Shown: in pieces, positions 25,434 to 31,548 of the stretch
Layout: each line of letters opens with the position of its first letter
Position numbering within the stretch: the first letter of the stretch is position 1
From: a virus
DNA length: 45,633 nt
Reading direction: 5' to 3' (one strand)
Virus record (IMG/VR): IMGVR_UViG_3300036900_000028
Span: 1-45,633 of that record
Made by a program: the position numbers and the translations under genes
Notes under the pieces: model-generated
Told to the model about the DNA's origin: nothing
Database searches by the model: none
What the model saw: only the letters and a program-made list of their open reading frames with translations

Positions 25434-25712
25434 TTACGCCTTCTCTTTCTTCGCGGGCGCCGTCTTGTCGGCCTGCGTAATCGTCTCGTTCAGCGTCTGC
25501 TGATCCTCGGGAAGCACCGGCTCGACGTCGATCGCTCCCGGCATGGGCGGCGTGTCCTCATGGACGGCCTCGAAGCGAACACCACTACGCTGGAGGCTTA
25601 GCCGCGTCTCGTCAGACATATTCGGGATCACGTCGCCGACGTGATAGACCGTCTTGTCGCCCGGTATCATCACGTTGTCGGTGCCGCTCAGGAGACGCAC
25701 CGGGTAGCCCAT
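25434..25712 (-). CDS. Small virion-cluster protein, unknown function
   Basis: This 92-residue protein starts at ATG 25712 with a TAGGGAGG ribosome site. MGYPVRLLSGTDNVMIPGDKT and YHVGDVIPNMSDETRLSLQ suggest a small beta barrel followed by a helix (about 1-50). An acidic, proline-rich tail and a Lys-rich end (KTAPAKKEKA) follow. The YxVGDVI pattern with a helix-forming SDETRLSLQRSGVR is seen in small phage head or tail accessory proteins. It lies between a conserved-looking gene and the tail beta protein. No function is assigned. Confidence 0.6.
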   Translation of the reverse strand: MGYPVRLLSGTDNVMIPGDKTVYHVGDVIPNMSDETRLSLQRSGVRFEAVHEDTPPMPGAIDVEPVLPEDQQTLNETITQADKTAPAKKEKA

Positions 25713-25724
25713 GCCGAAACCTCC

Positions 25725-26237
25725 CTACAGGTTGATCGCGCGCTGTCCTGCGCGGCTGTTGATGATCGAGGCGAGCAACGTGGCCTTCGCCTTCGAGATC
25801 GGCTCAATCGAGCCGAGGATCAGCGCGCCGACCATGACATCGCGGTCGGGCACGTCCATGCCGGCCGCCGTCAGCGGGTGGCCATTGGCTAGCGGGATCG
25901 GCCGACCCCCGAAGAGGGGCGCCAGCACGTCGAGGCGCTCTCGCTGCGACGGTGACAGGTCAGAGGAGCGCGCGCTGCCCACGTTGGCCCAGTAGGCTTT
26001 GAGACCCTGGCGCAACCCCTTGAAAGGCCGTTCTACGCACATCAGCGTAAAATGGGTGTGCTTGGCGTTACAGCGGTTACAGCGCCAGCGTTCGCCATCG
26101 CCGTCAATGCGGACGATCACGTATTCAGCAGCGTGGAGCGCGTCGAACCGGGCCGCCTCCTCTGGATTCCAGAAGCCGGCCAGCTTGAGCGCGTCGAGAC
26201 GCTCCTGATAGTTGACCATTTCGGCAACGGATGGCAT
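25725..26237 (-). CDS. Zinc-binding protein of unknown function in the tail cluster
   Basis: This 170-residue protein starts at ATG 26237, which overlaps the stop of the previous gene by one base (TGATG). A helical N-terminus leads to CNRCNAKHTHFTLMC (about residues 53-67), where C-x2-C, two His and one Cys form a possible zinc site. The C-terminus (MVGALILGSIEPISKAKATLLASIINSRAG) is helical. It lies between tail completion and tail tube genes. It does not match a family I can name. Confidence 0.65.
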   Translation of the reverse strand: MPSVAEMVNYQERLDALKLAGFWNPEEAARFDALHAAEYVIVRIDGDGERWRCNRCNAKHTHFTLMCVERPFKGLRQGLKAYWANVGSARSSDLSPSQRERLDVLAPLFGGRPIPLANGHPLTAAGMDVPDRDVMVGALILGSIEPISKAKATLLASIINSRAGQRAINL

Positions 26238-26752
26238 CAGGGCGCCTCTTGCCAGCGGAACAGATACGAAGCGACGACCTTCGGGTATTTGCTGTCGGGC
26301 TCCACGATCTCATTCGGGCCGCCCTCTTTCACCACGTCGATGACCCGGCAACCGTTGGCTATAAAGCGCGTCGGTACGCCGGTATGTAGGCGCGGCACGA
26401 GACAGGGGTGCACCTGCTGATACAGGCGCATGGCCTCGATCCGAGATGAGCCATAGAGGTGAAGATCAACGCGCGTCACGTAGGACGCGCCGTCAGGATC
26501 GTCGCCGGGGCTGCTGATCGGGCCGTTGACGACGATGGCCCATGTTCCCTTTGGTGCTGTGGGCGTAGACGGCCAGGTGCCGAGTTGCCAATAGGATTGG
26601 ATCTGCCCGGAGATGCGGGGCCGCGCCTTCTGCGCCGCCGTGGCGTCGGGCGTGTAGCCGCTCGTGGTCGTCACGAACGTCAGAATCTCGTTGAACGAGC
26701 GCAGCCGGCCCACCACGCAGCCGATGATGTCCGGGAGCGCTGCTATGACCAT
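26237..26752 (-). CDS. Tail completion/tail terminator-like protein
   Basis: This 171-residue protein starts at ATG 26752, sharing one base with the previous stop (TGATG). The pattern is a helical N-terminus (LPDIIGCVVGRLRSFNEILTFV) then an alpha/beta core (TWAIVVNGPISS, YVTRVDLHLYGSSRIEAMRLYQQVHPCL) and a C-terminal strand pair. This is the usual shape of tail terminator (gpU-like) proteins. It stands between the gp10-like gene and the tail tube gene, where siphoviruses place this protein. It would cap the tube and join it to the head. Confidence 0.65.
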   Translation of the reverse strand: MVIAALPDIIGCVVGRLRSFNEILTFVTTTSGYTPDATAAQKARPRISGQIQSYWQLGTWPSTPTAPKGTWAIVVNGPISSPGDDPDGASYVTRVDLHLYGSSRIEAMRLYQQVHPCLVPRLHTGVPTRFIANGCRVIDVVKEGGPNEIVEPDSKYPKVVASYLFRWQEAP

Positions 26753-27105
26753 CAGTGCGCTCCGTAGTTCGGGCTGCTGGCCGTGGAGAACGCGGCGCCG
26801 AACTTCTGCGCGATTTCAGCGGCGATACTGTCGAGCGCCGGACGCAGGTACGGCTGGGCCGCCATCTTGTAGGTGCCCAACTCGACAAAGGCCGCGTAAT
26901 GGGTGTAGCCGCCGAAGATGATATGCACCTCACCGCTGCCGGTCTGCTCGACGCGGTAGGTGATCGAGGCTTGCAGGGCTCCGGTATCTACGGGCACCAG
27001 TTCTCGGGCGCGCTCGACAAGGGCCTGACCGATCTGGTCAGCAACCTGGAGCGTAACGGCCTGCACGAACGGCGCGATGTCGGCTAGCGTGCCCTGCGTT
27101 GCCAT
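26752..27105 (-). CDS. HK97 gp10-like head-tail/tail completion protein
   Basis: This 117-residue protein starts at ATG 27105; a longer in-frame start upstream lies near the terminator and is less likely. The family signature is clear: a helix ending ARELVPVDTGALQASITY, then a beta hairpin with HIIFGGYTHYAAFVELG, KMAAQPYLRPAL and a C-terminal helix. These proteins sit at the neck between connector and tail. It is the first gene after the intrinsic terminator, so its expression depends on read-through or on an unseen start site. Confidence 0.85.
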   Translation of the reverse strand: MATQGTLADIAPFVQAVTLQVADQIGQALVERARELVPVDTGALQASITYRVEQTGSGEVHIIFGGYTHYAAFVELGTYKMAAQPYLRPALDSIAAEIAQKFGAAFSTASSPNYGAH

Positions 27106-27133
27106 CGTCCTCGGCGGACTCCCTGCTGAACGC

Positions 27134-27174
27134 AAAAAAGACGGCGCCCCCTGGTGGTCCAGGGAACGCCGTCT
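27134..27174 (-). terminator. Intrinsic terminator (minus strand)
   Basis: AGACGGCG (27139-27146) pairs with CGCCGTCT (27167-27174), and CCCTGG (27149-27154) pairs with CCAGGG (27159-27164) around a TGGT loop. On the minus strand the hairpin is followed at once by a run of six T (27139-27134; the first of them also pairs). This is a textbook intrinsic terminator. It stands only 29 bases before the gp10-like gene. Confidence 0.85.
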
Positions 27175-27228
27175 AGAATCTCGCGGCTTGAGCTATCTTC
27201 GGTTGGGTTGCGCCCTCGGCGGGCGCCT
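27134..27228 (-). ncRNA. Predicted short RNA or attenuator leader
   Basis: The promoter at 27235-27263 and terminator at 27134-27174 define a transcript of about 95 bases (start near 27228). Its 5' part can form a GC-rich hairpin, GCGCCC/GGGCGC (27210-27226), followed by a single-stranded A-rich stretch and the terminator stem. It has no reading frame. It could be a small regulatory RNA or the leader of an attenuated tail operon. Confidence 0.5.
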
Positions 27229-27234
27229 GCTGTG

Positions 27235-27263
27235 ATCTTACGCGATACGGCGTCTCTGGTCAA
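27235..27263 (-). promoter_or_regulatory. Sigma70-like promoter before the short RNA
   Basis: On the minus strand TTGACC (27263-27258) and TAAGAT (27240-27235) are separated by exactly 17 bases. The match to TTGACA/TATAAT is good. It overlaps the end of the preceding gene; the TAA stop lies inside the -10. Transcription would start near 27228. Confidence 0.65.
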
Positions 27264-27447
27264 TCGCACCGCCGCGTACCTGCCGGCGACGCTGCTCCTG
27301 GAGATCCACCAGGCGCGGCATGCCGGTCGTCCTGTCGAACTCAATCATCAGCGTCAGCCGCTCCGGCATCGGACCGTTGCCGACGCGGCTGCGAAGCGCT
27401 TCAAGTTCGATCGTGATTTCGCGCATGGCCGCATCCAAGGGGCTCAA
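27238..27447 (-). CDS. Small helical protein between connector genes and terminator
   Basis: This 69-residue product starts at a TTG (27447) that overlaps the preceding TGA in TTGA, with GAGGGT just upstream. ATG 27426 is a shorter alternative. The sequence starts with a helix (AAMREITIELEALRSRVG), then PMPERLTLMIEFDRTTGMP (beta-like) and a basic C-terminus (QEQRRRQVRGGAIDQRRRIA). It may bind nucleic acid through that tail. It overlaps the head closure gene and ends within the promoter of the short RNA. Confidence 0.5.
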   Translation of the reverse strand: MSPLDAAMREITIELEALRSRVGNGPMPERLTLMIEFDRTTGMPRLVDLQEQRRRQVRGGAIDQRRRIA

Positions 27448-27860
27448 CTGTCTACCCTCGCCGTGGTGGTCCGAAGTTCGCACGCCTTCAATACCGAGAC
27501 CCCGAGTTCAGCATTCATGTTCACCGATTCGACCACGAACGGCCCGGCCTGCACGACCGTGCCGCTCGCGTCGAGCACGTTCGTCACGACGTCACCCACC
27601 GCCAGCGGGTCATCGGGCGGCACGAACAGCGTCGGCACCTTGATCGTTCGCGACCCGTACTCATCCCTGACCGACTGATCACGGAGTAGTCGCACCTCCG
27701 AGCCGTAGAGGCATCGCAGGCCGCTCGTGCCGGCGCCTGGCATCGCCGCTTCGTCGCCCCACGCGTCTTCGTCGCCGCCGGTCACCGTGGAGCGCGTGTA
27801 GGTGTGGGTCAGCATGAGGCCGAGCGTGCGGACCATCTTGCGAGCAAGTGCGGTTGGCAT
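27444..27860 (-). CDS. Head closure/head-tail joining protein
   Basis: This 138-residue protein starts at ATG 27860 with AAGGAGG upstream. The core strand pattern (LTHTYTRSTVTGG, YGSRTIKVPTLFVPPDDPLAVGDVVTNVLDASG) fits small beta-barrel head closure proteins such as SPP1 gp16/HK97 gp7-like factors. The DPLAVGDVV turn is typical. It should seal the portal after packaging and dock the tail. It stands near the connector gene (29079), but small membrane protein genes separate the two, which is not usual. Confidence 0.7.
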   Translation of the reverse strand: MPTALARKMVRTLGLMLTHTYTRSTVTGGDEDAWGDEAAMPGAGTSGLRCLYGSEVRLLRDQSVRDEYGSRTIKVPTLFVPPDDPLAVGDVVTNVLDASGTVVQAGPFVVESVNMNAELGVSVLKACELRTTTARVDS

Positions 27861-27903
27861 CAGGCCCCTCCTTAGAGTGGGTACCGCGCGGGCGGCGTGG
27901 TGC

Positions 27904-28060
27904 TCATCTGACGAACCGTTCGATGATGGCTAGCACGATCGCGATGGCCCCGATGATGCCGACGATCGTCCCGATTGTCCACCAGGGCGCTGGTCAGGAC
28001 CGTCGGGTCGGGCACCGGTCGACGGTCAGTACCCGTGTCCAGCCCGGTCCTGCCCGGCAC
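27904..28060 (-). pseudogene. Small membrane peptide gene split by a one-base shift
   Basis: A frame starting at GTG 28060 encodes VPGRTGLDTGTD and on to PDPTVLTSA, then loses sense. A second frame, lacking a start codon, carries WWTIGTIVGIIGAIAIVLAI and ends ERFVR at TGA 27906-27904. Joining the two at the GCCC run near 27986-27989 gives about 51 residues with one strong membrane helix. A real frameshift mutation, a sequence error, or programmed shifting would explain this. The unbroken hydrophobic run is unlikely by chance. Confidence 0.45.
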
Positions 28061-28062
28061 GC

Positions 28063-28464
28063 TCACGCCAGACCACCTCGCCGGAGCACTTCGCGCTCGC
28101 CGAGGTAGTGGCGCATGACATCCACGCGGATATCCTCGATGAGCAGGAGTAGGAGCGCTGCGATGACGCCACCGCGCCACATCCAGAACAGCGCCCCCAT
28201 CGCCCCAGCTGGCACGGTCGGGTTCGACCAGAGGGCGAGTGACCCCCCGAAAAAGAGGATCAGCTTGACGGCCCCGCGCAGGATGGACGACCCGATCACC
28301 GTCCTCAGATACCGTTGGTCCTTCTCATCGGTGTAGGAGAGGTGCGAGAGAATCCAGAGACGGCGAACACGGAGCACGAGGCCAGCAAAGGCGATCAACA
28401 CCCACAGCCACGCCGAAATCCGCTCGATCAGCTCAGCCGTGTCAGCCGTCACCGCTTTGTCCAT
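28063..28464 (-). CDS. Multi-pass membrane protein in the connector region
   Basis: This 133-residue protein starts at ATG 28464 inside the end of the previous gene. Hydrophobic helices are at about residues 19-34 (AWLWVLIAFAGLVLRV), 58-80 (SILRGAVKLILFFGGSLALW) and 86-110 (GAMGALFWMWRGGVIAALLLLL). Basic residues flank them. It has no catalytic motif. It may be a holin-like or superinfection-exclusion protein. The context, between head closure and connector genes, is unusual for either. Confidence 0.65.
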   Translation of the reverse strand: MDKAVTADTAELIERISAWLWVLIAFAGLVLRVRRLWILSHLSYTDEKDQRYLRTVIGSSILRGAVKLILFFGGSLALWSNPTVPAGAMGALFWMWRGGVIAALLLLLIEDIRVDVMRHYLGEREVLRRGGLA

Positions 28465-28675
28465 CCCGATTCATGCGTTCCCAGAATTGCCGCTCCCATT
28501 GGAGGGCCGCACCCATCTGCGTCCTGGCGTCCCAGAGGTCTACGACTCGATGCGCTCGCTTCACAGCCTCAGCGCTCCTTTTCGTGATGCCAGGGTCGAC
28601 AGGTGGCGGCGCGATTGGCGGCTCCGGCTCCGAGACGAGGTGCCAGAGGCGGTCAACCCAGTCGCCTACACTCAT
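28442..28675 (-). CDS. Small proline/tryptophan-containing protein
   Basis: This 77-residue protein starts at ATG 28675, overlapping the preceding stop by one base (TGATG). A longer in-frame start lies inside the upstream gene. SVGDWVDRLWHLVSE is amphipathic, followed by PEPPIAPPPVDPG and a charged helix with ALQWERQFWERMNRDG. No membrane helix is seen. It lies between two membrane protein genes and shares overlaps with both, so it is likely part of the same unit. Confidence 0.55.
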   Translation of the reverse strand: MSVGDWVDRLWHLVSEPEPPIAPPPVDPGITKRSAEAVKRAHRVVDLWDARTQMGAALQWERQFWERMNRDGQSGDG

Positions 28676-28947
28676 CACGAACCCTGACGGCGCCTGACGG
28701 CGGCTGATTGACTCCCTGGCGTCCACGCTTCAATCACTCCCGATTGGCGACTGACAGCCGCCGTCAACTCTTTGATCTGCGCCGCTTGCTCCTTGATCGT
28801 GGCGTCACGCTCGGCTATGGCCTTGTCTCGGTCGGCCAGTCTGGCGGTCTTCTCGCGCCACCAGCCGGCGAAGAGCAGCACCACCGCAACCCCCAACAGC
28901 CCGACGACTCCACCGCCGAGAGCCTGAAACACGTCCGAAATCGGCAC
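28675..28947 (-). CDS. Single-pass membrane protein with coiled coil
   Basis: This 90-residue protein starts at GTG 28947. A hydrophobic helix (VVGLLGVAVVLLFAGWW, about residues 14-30) is followed by a coiled coil (KTARLADRDKAIAERDATIK, KEQAAQIKELTAAVS). The layout resembles i-spanins or other small inner membrane lysis proteins, but no o-spanin partner is seen. It sits inside the head-tail connector block and not in the lysis cassette at the left end. Confidence 0.6.
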   Translation of the reverse strand: MPISDVFQALGGGVVGLLGVAVVLLFAGWWREKTARLADRDKAIAERDATIKEQAAQIKELTAAVSRQSGVIEAWTPGSQSAAVRRRQGS

Positions 28948-28948
28948 A

Positions 28949-29059
28949 TCAGAAGGCTTTGACGCTACGGTCCGTGTTTGGCGCTACGATGTTCACAAGC
29001 CCCTCCGGCAGTCTCGTGCTGCTGGTCGTGGCTAGCTCCGGCGTTCGTGTGACTGGCAC
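28949..29059 (-). CDS. 36-residue peptide between connector genes
   Basis: A GTG at 29059 opens a frame that ends in TGA 28951-28949, one base before the next start. The product reads PVTRTPELATTSSTRLPEGL, then VNIVAPNTDRSVKAF. It fills the only gap between the connector gene and the coiled-coil membrane gene, and composition looks protein-like. There is no clear ribosome site, so the call is tentative. Confidence 0.4.
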   Translation of the reverse strand: MPVTRTPELATTSSTRLPEGLVNIVAPNTDRSVKAF

Positions 29060-29078
29060 GGGCGTCGGGGCGCTTCCC

Positions 29079-29807
29079 TTACAAGATCCGTCGATACTGC
29101 CTGAGCATCCCGATCACGTTAGCTGGCAGCCCGAGTCTCGCTGCCTGATCACTCAGGCTGTTGCCGGCGTACTGCACCTGAAGACTGCCGACCCTGACGG
29201 CGCTCGCATCAGCCACCACGCCGTCACGCTGGGCGTACCACGTCTTGATCGTCTCAAGGCACGCCTGCTCGATCGCGCCGGGCAGCGGCTGAGCGTCATC
29301 CGGACCGGGCAGGACGAACGGATCAGCAAATGGCGGCAGGACGTAGCCGGCGCGGTAGGTCACAATGAAGCGCTGCTCGGCCTGCCCGCCCGGCAGGATG
29401 TAGCCACTGGCGTAGGCGATTGAGTCCCAGCCACCGCCGCCGAATCCGCCGTTCCCAAAGATGCCCAGTCCTCGGCGCCAGCCAGCCACGCGATAGAGTG
29501 CGCCAGCCTCGGCATCCTCGACGCTGTAGTCGGTGAACGGCTCAGAGTCTTCGAGCACGCTCGTGACGCTGACGATCGGCGCCCGGGTTAGGCCCAGAAT
29601 CTGACTGTTCGTGCCCTTCAGCGTCTCGTAGACCGTCTCCACGCCGAACACGCGGCCACACTCGCGGGCGATGGCTGATGATGCGCGGTCGATCATGCCG
29701 AGCAGAACGTCATCATCCGTGGTGTCAGCGATGCCCAATTCGGACTTGATCGTCGCGAGCGTGGTCAGGTTTTGACTCGCGCACTGCTCGATGACGGTCA
29801 CAGCCAT
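29079..29807 (-). CDS. Head-tail connector (HK97 gp6-like adaptor)
   Basis: This 242-residue protein has the gp6-like layout. The N-terminus is a helical bundle (LTTLATIKSELGIADTTDDD and LLGMIDRASSAIARECGRVF), followed by a beta core (YETLKGTNSQILGLTRAPIV, VTSVLEDSEPFTDYSVED). YIVTYRAGYVLP-like sequence and a C-terminal helix (AIEQACLETIKTWYAQRDG) follow. It binds beneath the portal. A Gly-rich insertion (GIFGNGGFGGGGWDS) lies in the beta part. The start is ATG 29807. Confidence 0.8.
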   Translation of the reverse strand: MAVTVIEQCASQNLTTLATIKSELGIADTTDDDVLLGMIDRASSAIARECGRVFGVETVYETLKGTNSQILGLTRAPIVSVTSVLEDSEPFTDYSVEDAEAGALYRVAGWRRGLGIFGNGGFGGGGWDSIAYASGYILPGGQAEQRFIVTYRAGYVLPPFADPFVLPGPDDAQPLPGAIEQACLETIKTWYAQRDGVVADASAVRVGSLQVQYAGNSLSDQAARLGLPANVIGMLRQYRRIL

Positions 29808-29828
29808 GCCGTGCCCTCCAATCCTGGT

Positions 29829-30242
29829 TCAGAGAGAGAACACACCGACCGTCACCCCCGTCACGCTCGAATATTCAAGCTGGACATAGCCACGGCTGTC
29901 GCTGAAGCGGGCCGGCGACCACGGCCCAGCCTCGACCGTCGCCCCATCGGCAACGGTGAGCGTCGGGCTGTGCGTCACCCCCTGATTACAGGCCACCTGA
30001 CTGACAACGGTGACCGTGATCGGAGCCCCGCCGATGTTCTCGACCAGCAACATGGTCCGCCCGTTGTTCACGAACTGGTTGCCCAGGGCGTCGGCGAAGA
30101 CCAACGCCGGCGTGATCCCGCTCGTTGTGATCGTCTGGACGGTAAGCGCACTGCCGGGGAACGCCCCAAGCGAGACGACACCGTAGCCGAAGCTGGATGG
30201 CGAGAGTGCAGCCGAGCCGTAGCCGAAAGTCGCAATGCTCAT
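29829..30242 (-). CDS. Beta-rich structural protein (paralogue of the one at 25107)
   Basis: This 137-residue protein has an N-terminal extension (ATFGYGSAALSPSSFGYG, with two FGYG repeats) absent in the paralogue at 25107-25430. The rest aligns: NNGRTMLLVEN, VVSQVACNQGVTH and DSRGYVQLEYSSVTGVTV. It lies in the head gene block, so it may decorate the capsid, while the other copy may decorate the tail. Duplication within the genome is inferred from shared motifs in the same order. Confidence 0.65.
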   Translation of the reverse strand: MSIATFGYGSAALSPSSFGYGVVSLGAFPGSALTVQTITTSGITPALVFADALGNQFVNNGRTMLLVENIGGAPITVTVVSQVACNQGVTHSPTLTVADGATVEAGPWSPARFSDSRGYVQLEYSSVTGVTVGVFSL

Positions 30243-30244
30243 GG

Positions 30245-30772
30245 CTAGGCCCGTGAGAAGTCGGCCGGCACGTTACCGGTCACCGTTCGATCGACTCCAA
30301 CTTGGGTCGTCCCGTTTGTCCCGAACAACTTCAGGAGTCCGCTGACTACAGTCATCTTGCCGTTAGCCATCGCACGCAGGATGGTCAGGATGCCGCCGAT
30401 GGTAGTAGGGCTGCCCGTCACATCGCTCACGGTCTGAGTCAGGTCGATTGGCATGGCAGAGAGGCCCAGGTTCGTAGCTGAGTAGGGGTCGAAGGCGATG
30501 ACCTGACGGAGTTCGTCAGACGGATCGGCCCCCGCCCCCTCCGCGTGGATTGCTAGTTCTCCCAGCGTGTCGACGTCTCCGCTACCAGCGGTGAGCTTAT
30601 AAATGCCGTTAGCAACCTCGGCCGATGTCCCGGACCAGGCAGCATACGTGCCGCCGTTCTTGCTCTTGGTAACGGTCAGTGTCAATCCTGTCTTTCCGGT
30701 GACATGATCGGAGGAATCGAGCATCATCAGCATGATCGGGTGTGAGACATCGAACCGCTGGATCAAGGACAT
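30245..30772 (-). CDS. Virion structural protein, unknown fold
   Basis: This 175-residue protein starts at ATG 30772, which shares one base with the previous stop (TGATG). MLMMLDSSDHVTGKTGLTLT, then VTKSKNGGTYAAWSGTSAEV and GIYKLTAGSGDVDTLGELAI form a pattern found in phage head or fibre proteins with Ig-like N-domains. The C-terminus (TIGGILTILRAMANGKM) is a helix followed by a short beta end. A decoration or fibre-attachment role is inferred from place. Confidence 0.6.
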   Translation of the reverse strand: MSLIQRFDVSHPIMLMMLDSSDHVTGKTGLTLTVTKSKNGGTYAAWSGTSAEVANGIYKLTAGSGDVDTLGELAIHAEGAGADPSDELRQVIAFDPYSATNLGLSAMPIDLTQTVSDVTGSPTTIGGILTILRAMANGKMTVVSGLLKLFGTNGTTQVGVDRTVTGNVPADFSRA

Positions 30773-31131
30773 CAGGCAATCAAATTCAGAACAACCGGCG
30801 TCGTGGCCGTATCGGAGAGCACGTTGATCGAGGTGAGCGTCCCGGTAATCGGGATCACCTCTGATCCACCGGGGGGAATGTCGTAGCCGATCTTCCAATC
30901 TGCAACAAGAGCCGGGGTCGGGCTGGTGGCCGGTGCCGCTGCCGGCACCTCGTTGATGCCGACCGACACGATCGCCGTCGCATGGTTATTGGTGACCTTG
31001 AGGTACTGCCATGTGCCGGCCGCCGGTGGCACTACATAGTTGGATATGCCGGCCGTCAGCGTGATCCGCTTCGATGTGCCAGTCCCGAGTGCTCCCGCGA
31101 CGATGACGCCGATTGCGCTTCCGCCCGGCAT
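30772..31131 (-). CDS. Beta-rich head decoration-like protein
   Basis: This 119-residue protein is beta-rich (TSKRITLTAGISNYVVP, WQYLKVTNNHATAIVSVG, SEVIPITGTLTSINVLS). ATG 31131 overlaps the preceding stop by one base. The strand pattern and small size fit an Ig-like decoration protein. It is one of four small beta-rich genes in the head block. No enzyme motif is present. Confidence 0.55.
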   Translation of the reverse strand: MPGGSAIGVIVAGALGTGTSKRITLTAGISNYVVPPAAGTWQYLKVTNNHATAIVSVGINEVPAAAPATSPTPALVADWKIGYDIPPGGSEVIPITGTLTSINVLSDTATTPVVLNLIA

Positions 31132-31535
31132 CAGTCTGCCTTCACGGCGAGCGCACAGGAGGACGTGCCAGGGCGGACGTGATGTAGGCCCGGCGCGAAG
31201 CAGCAGCCACAGGCACTACAGTGCCAGCAGCGCGCCTTGTGCGGGTTGCTGTCGTCGTGCTGCTCCATCGGCGCACGGCAGTGCGGACAGCGCCGGACCT
31301 TGCCCGGTGCGTCCTCGTCCTCGGCTGCTTCGAGCGCCGCCCGAGCCTTTGCAGCGGCCTCGTCGGCCTCCTGCTGCTCCTTGGCCGCCTTCGCGGCAAG
31401 CGCCTCTGCCTGCTTGTCGAGTGCAGACGGGGCCTCCGCATCGGCAGGGGTAGGCTGCCGATGCGGAGCACTGGGGGTGGCCGGCGCCGGAGGGGACGCG
31501 GACGCCGGTTTCATAGCATCAGGCTTCTCTGGCAT
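31131..31535 (-). CDS. Ala/Pro-rich protein with C-terminal zinc ribbon
   Basis: This 134-residue protein starts at ATG 31535, 8 bases after AAGGAGG; a GTG at 31538 is adjacent. The first 30 residues are rich in Pro, Ala and Ser. About 40-75 is a charged helix (EALAAKAAKEQQEADEAAAK). The C-terminus has CPHC, then CWHCSACGCC, which is a likely zinc ribbon. The disordered N-terminal tail may link it to a partner. It stands between the decoration-like genes and the methyltransferase-glycosyltransferase fusion. Confidence 0.6.
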   Translation of the reverse strand: MPEKPDAMKPASASPPAPATPSAPHRQPTPADAEAPSALDKQAEALAAKAAKEQQEADEAAAKARAALEAAEDEDAPGKVRRCPHCRAPMEQHDDSNPHKARCWHCSACGCCFAPGLHHVRPGTSSCALAVKAD

Positions 31536-31548
31536 CACGTGGCCCTCC

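Noticed and set aside
27872-28180. 102-codon minus frame as a normal protein
   Set aside because: Its second half is His/Arg/Asp-rich nonsense, while the neighbouring frame has a clean membrane helix; only its first part is used in the split-gene call.
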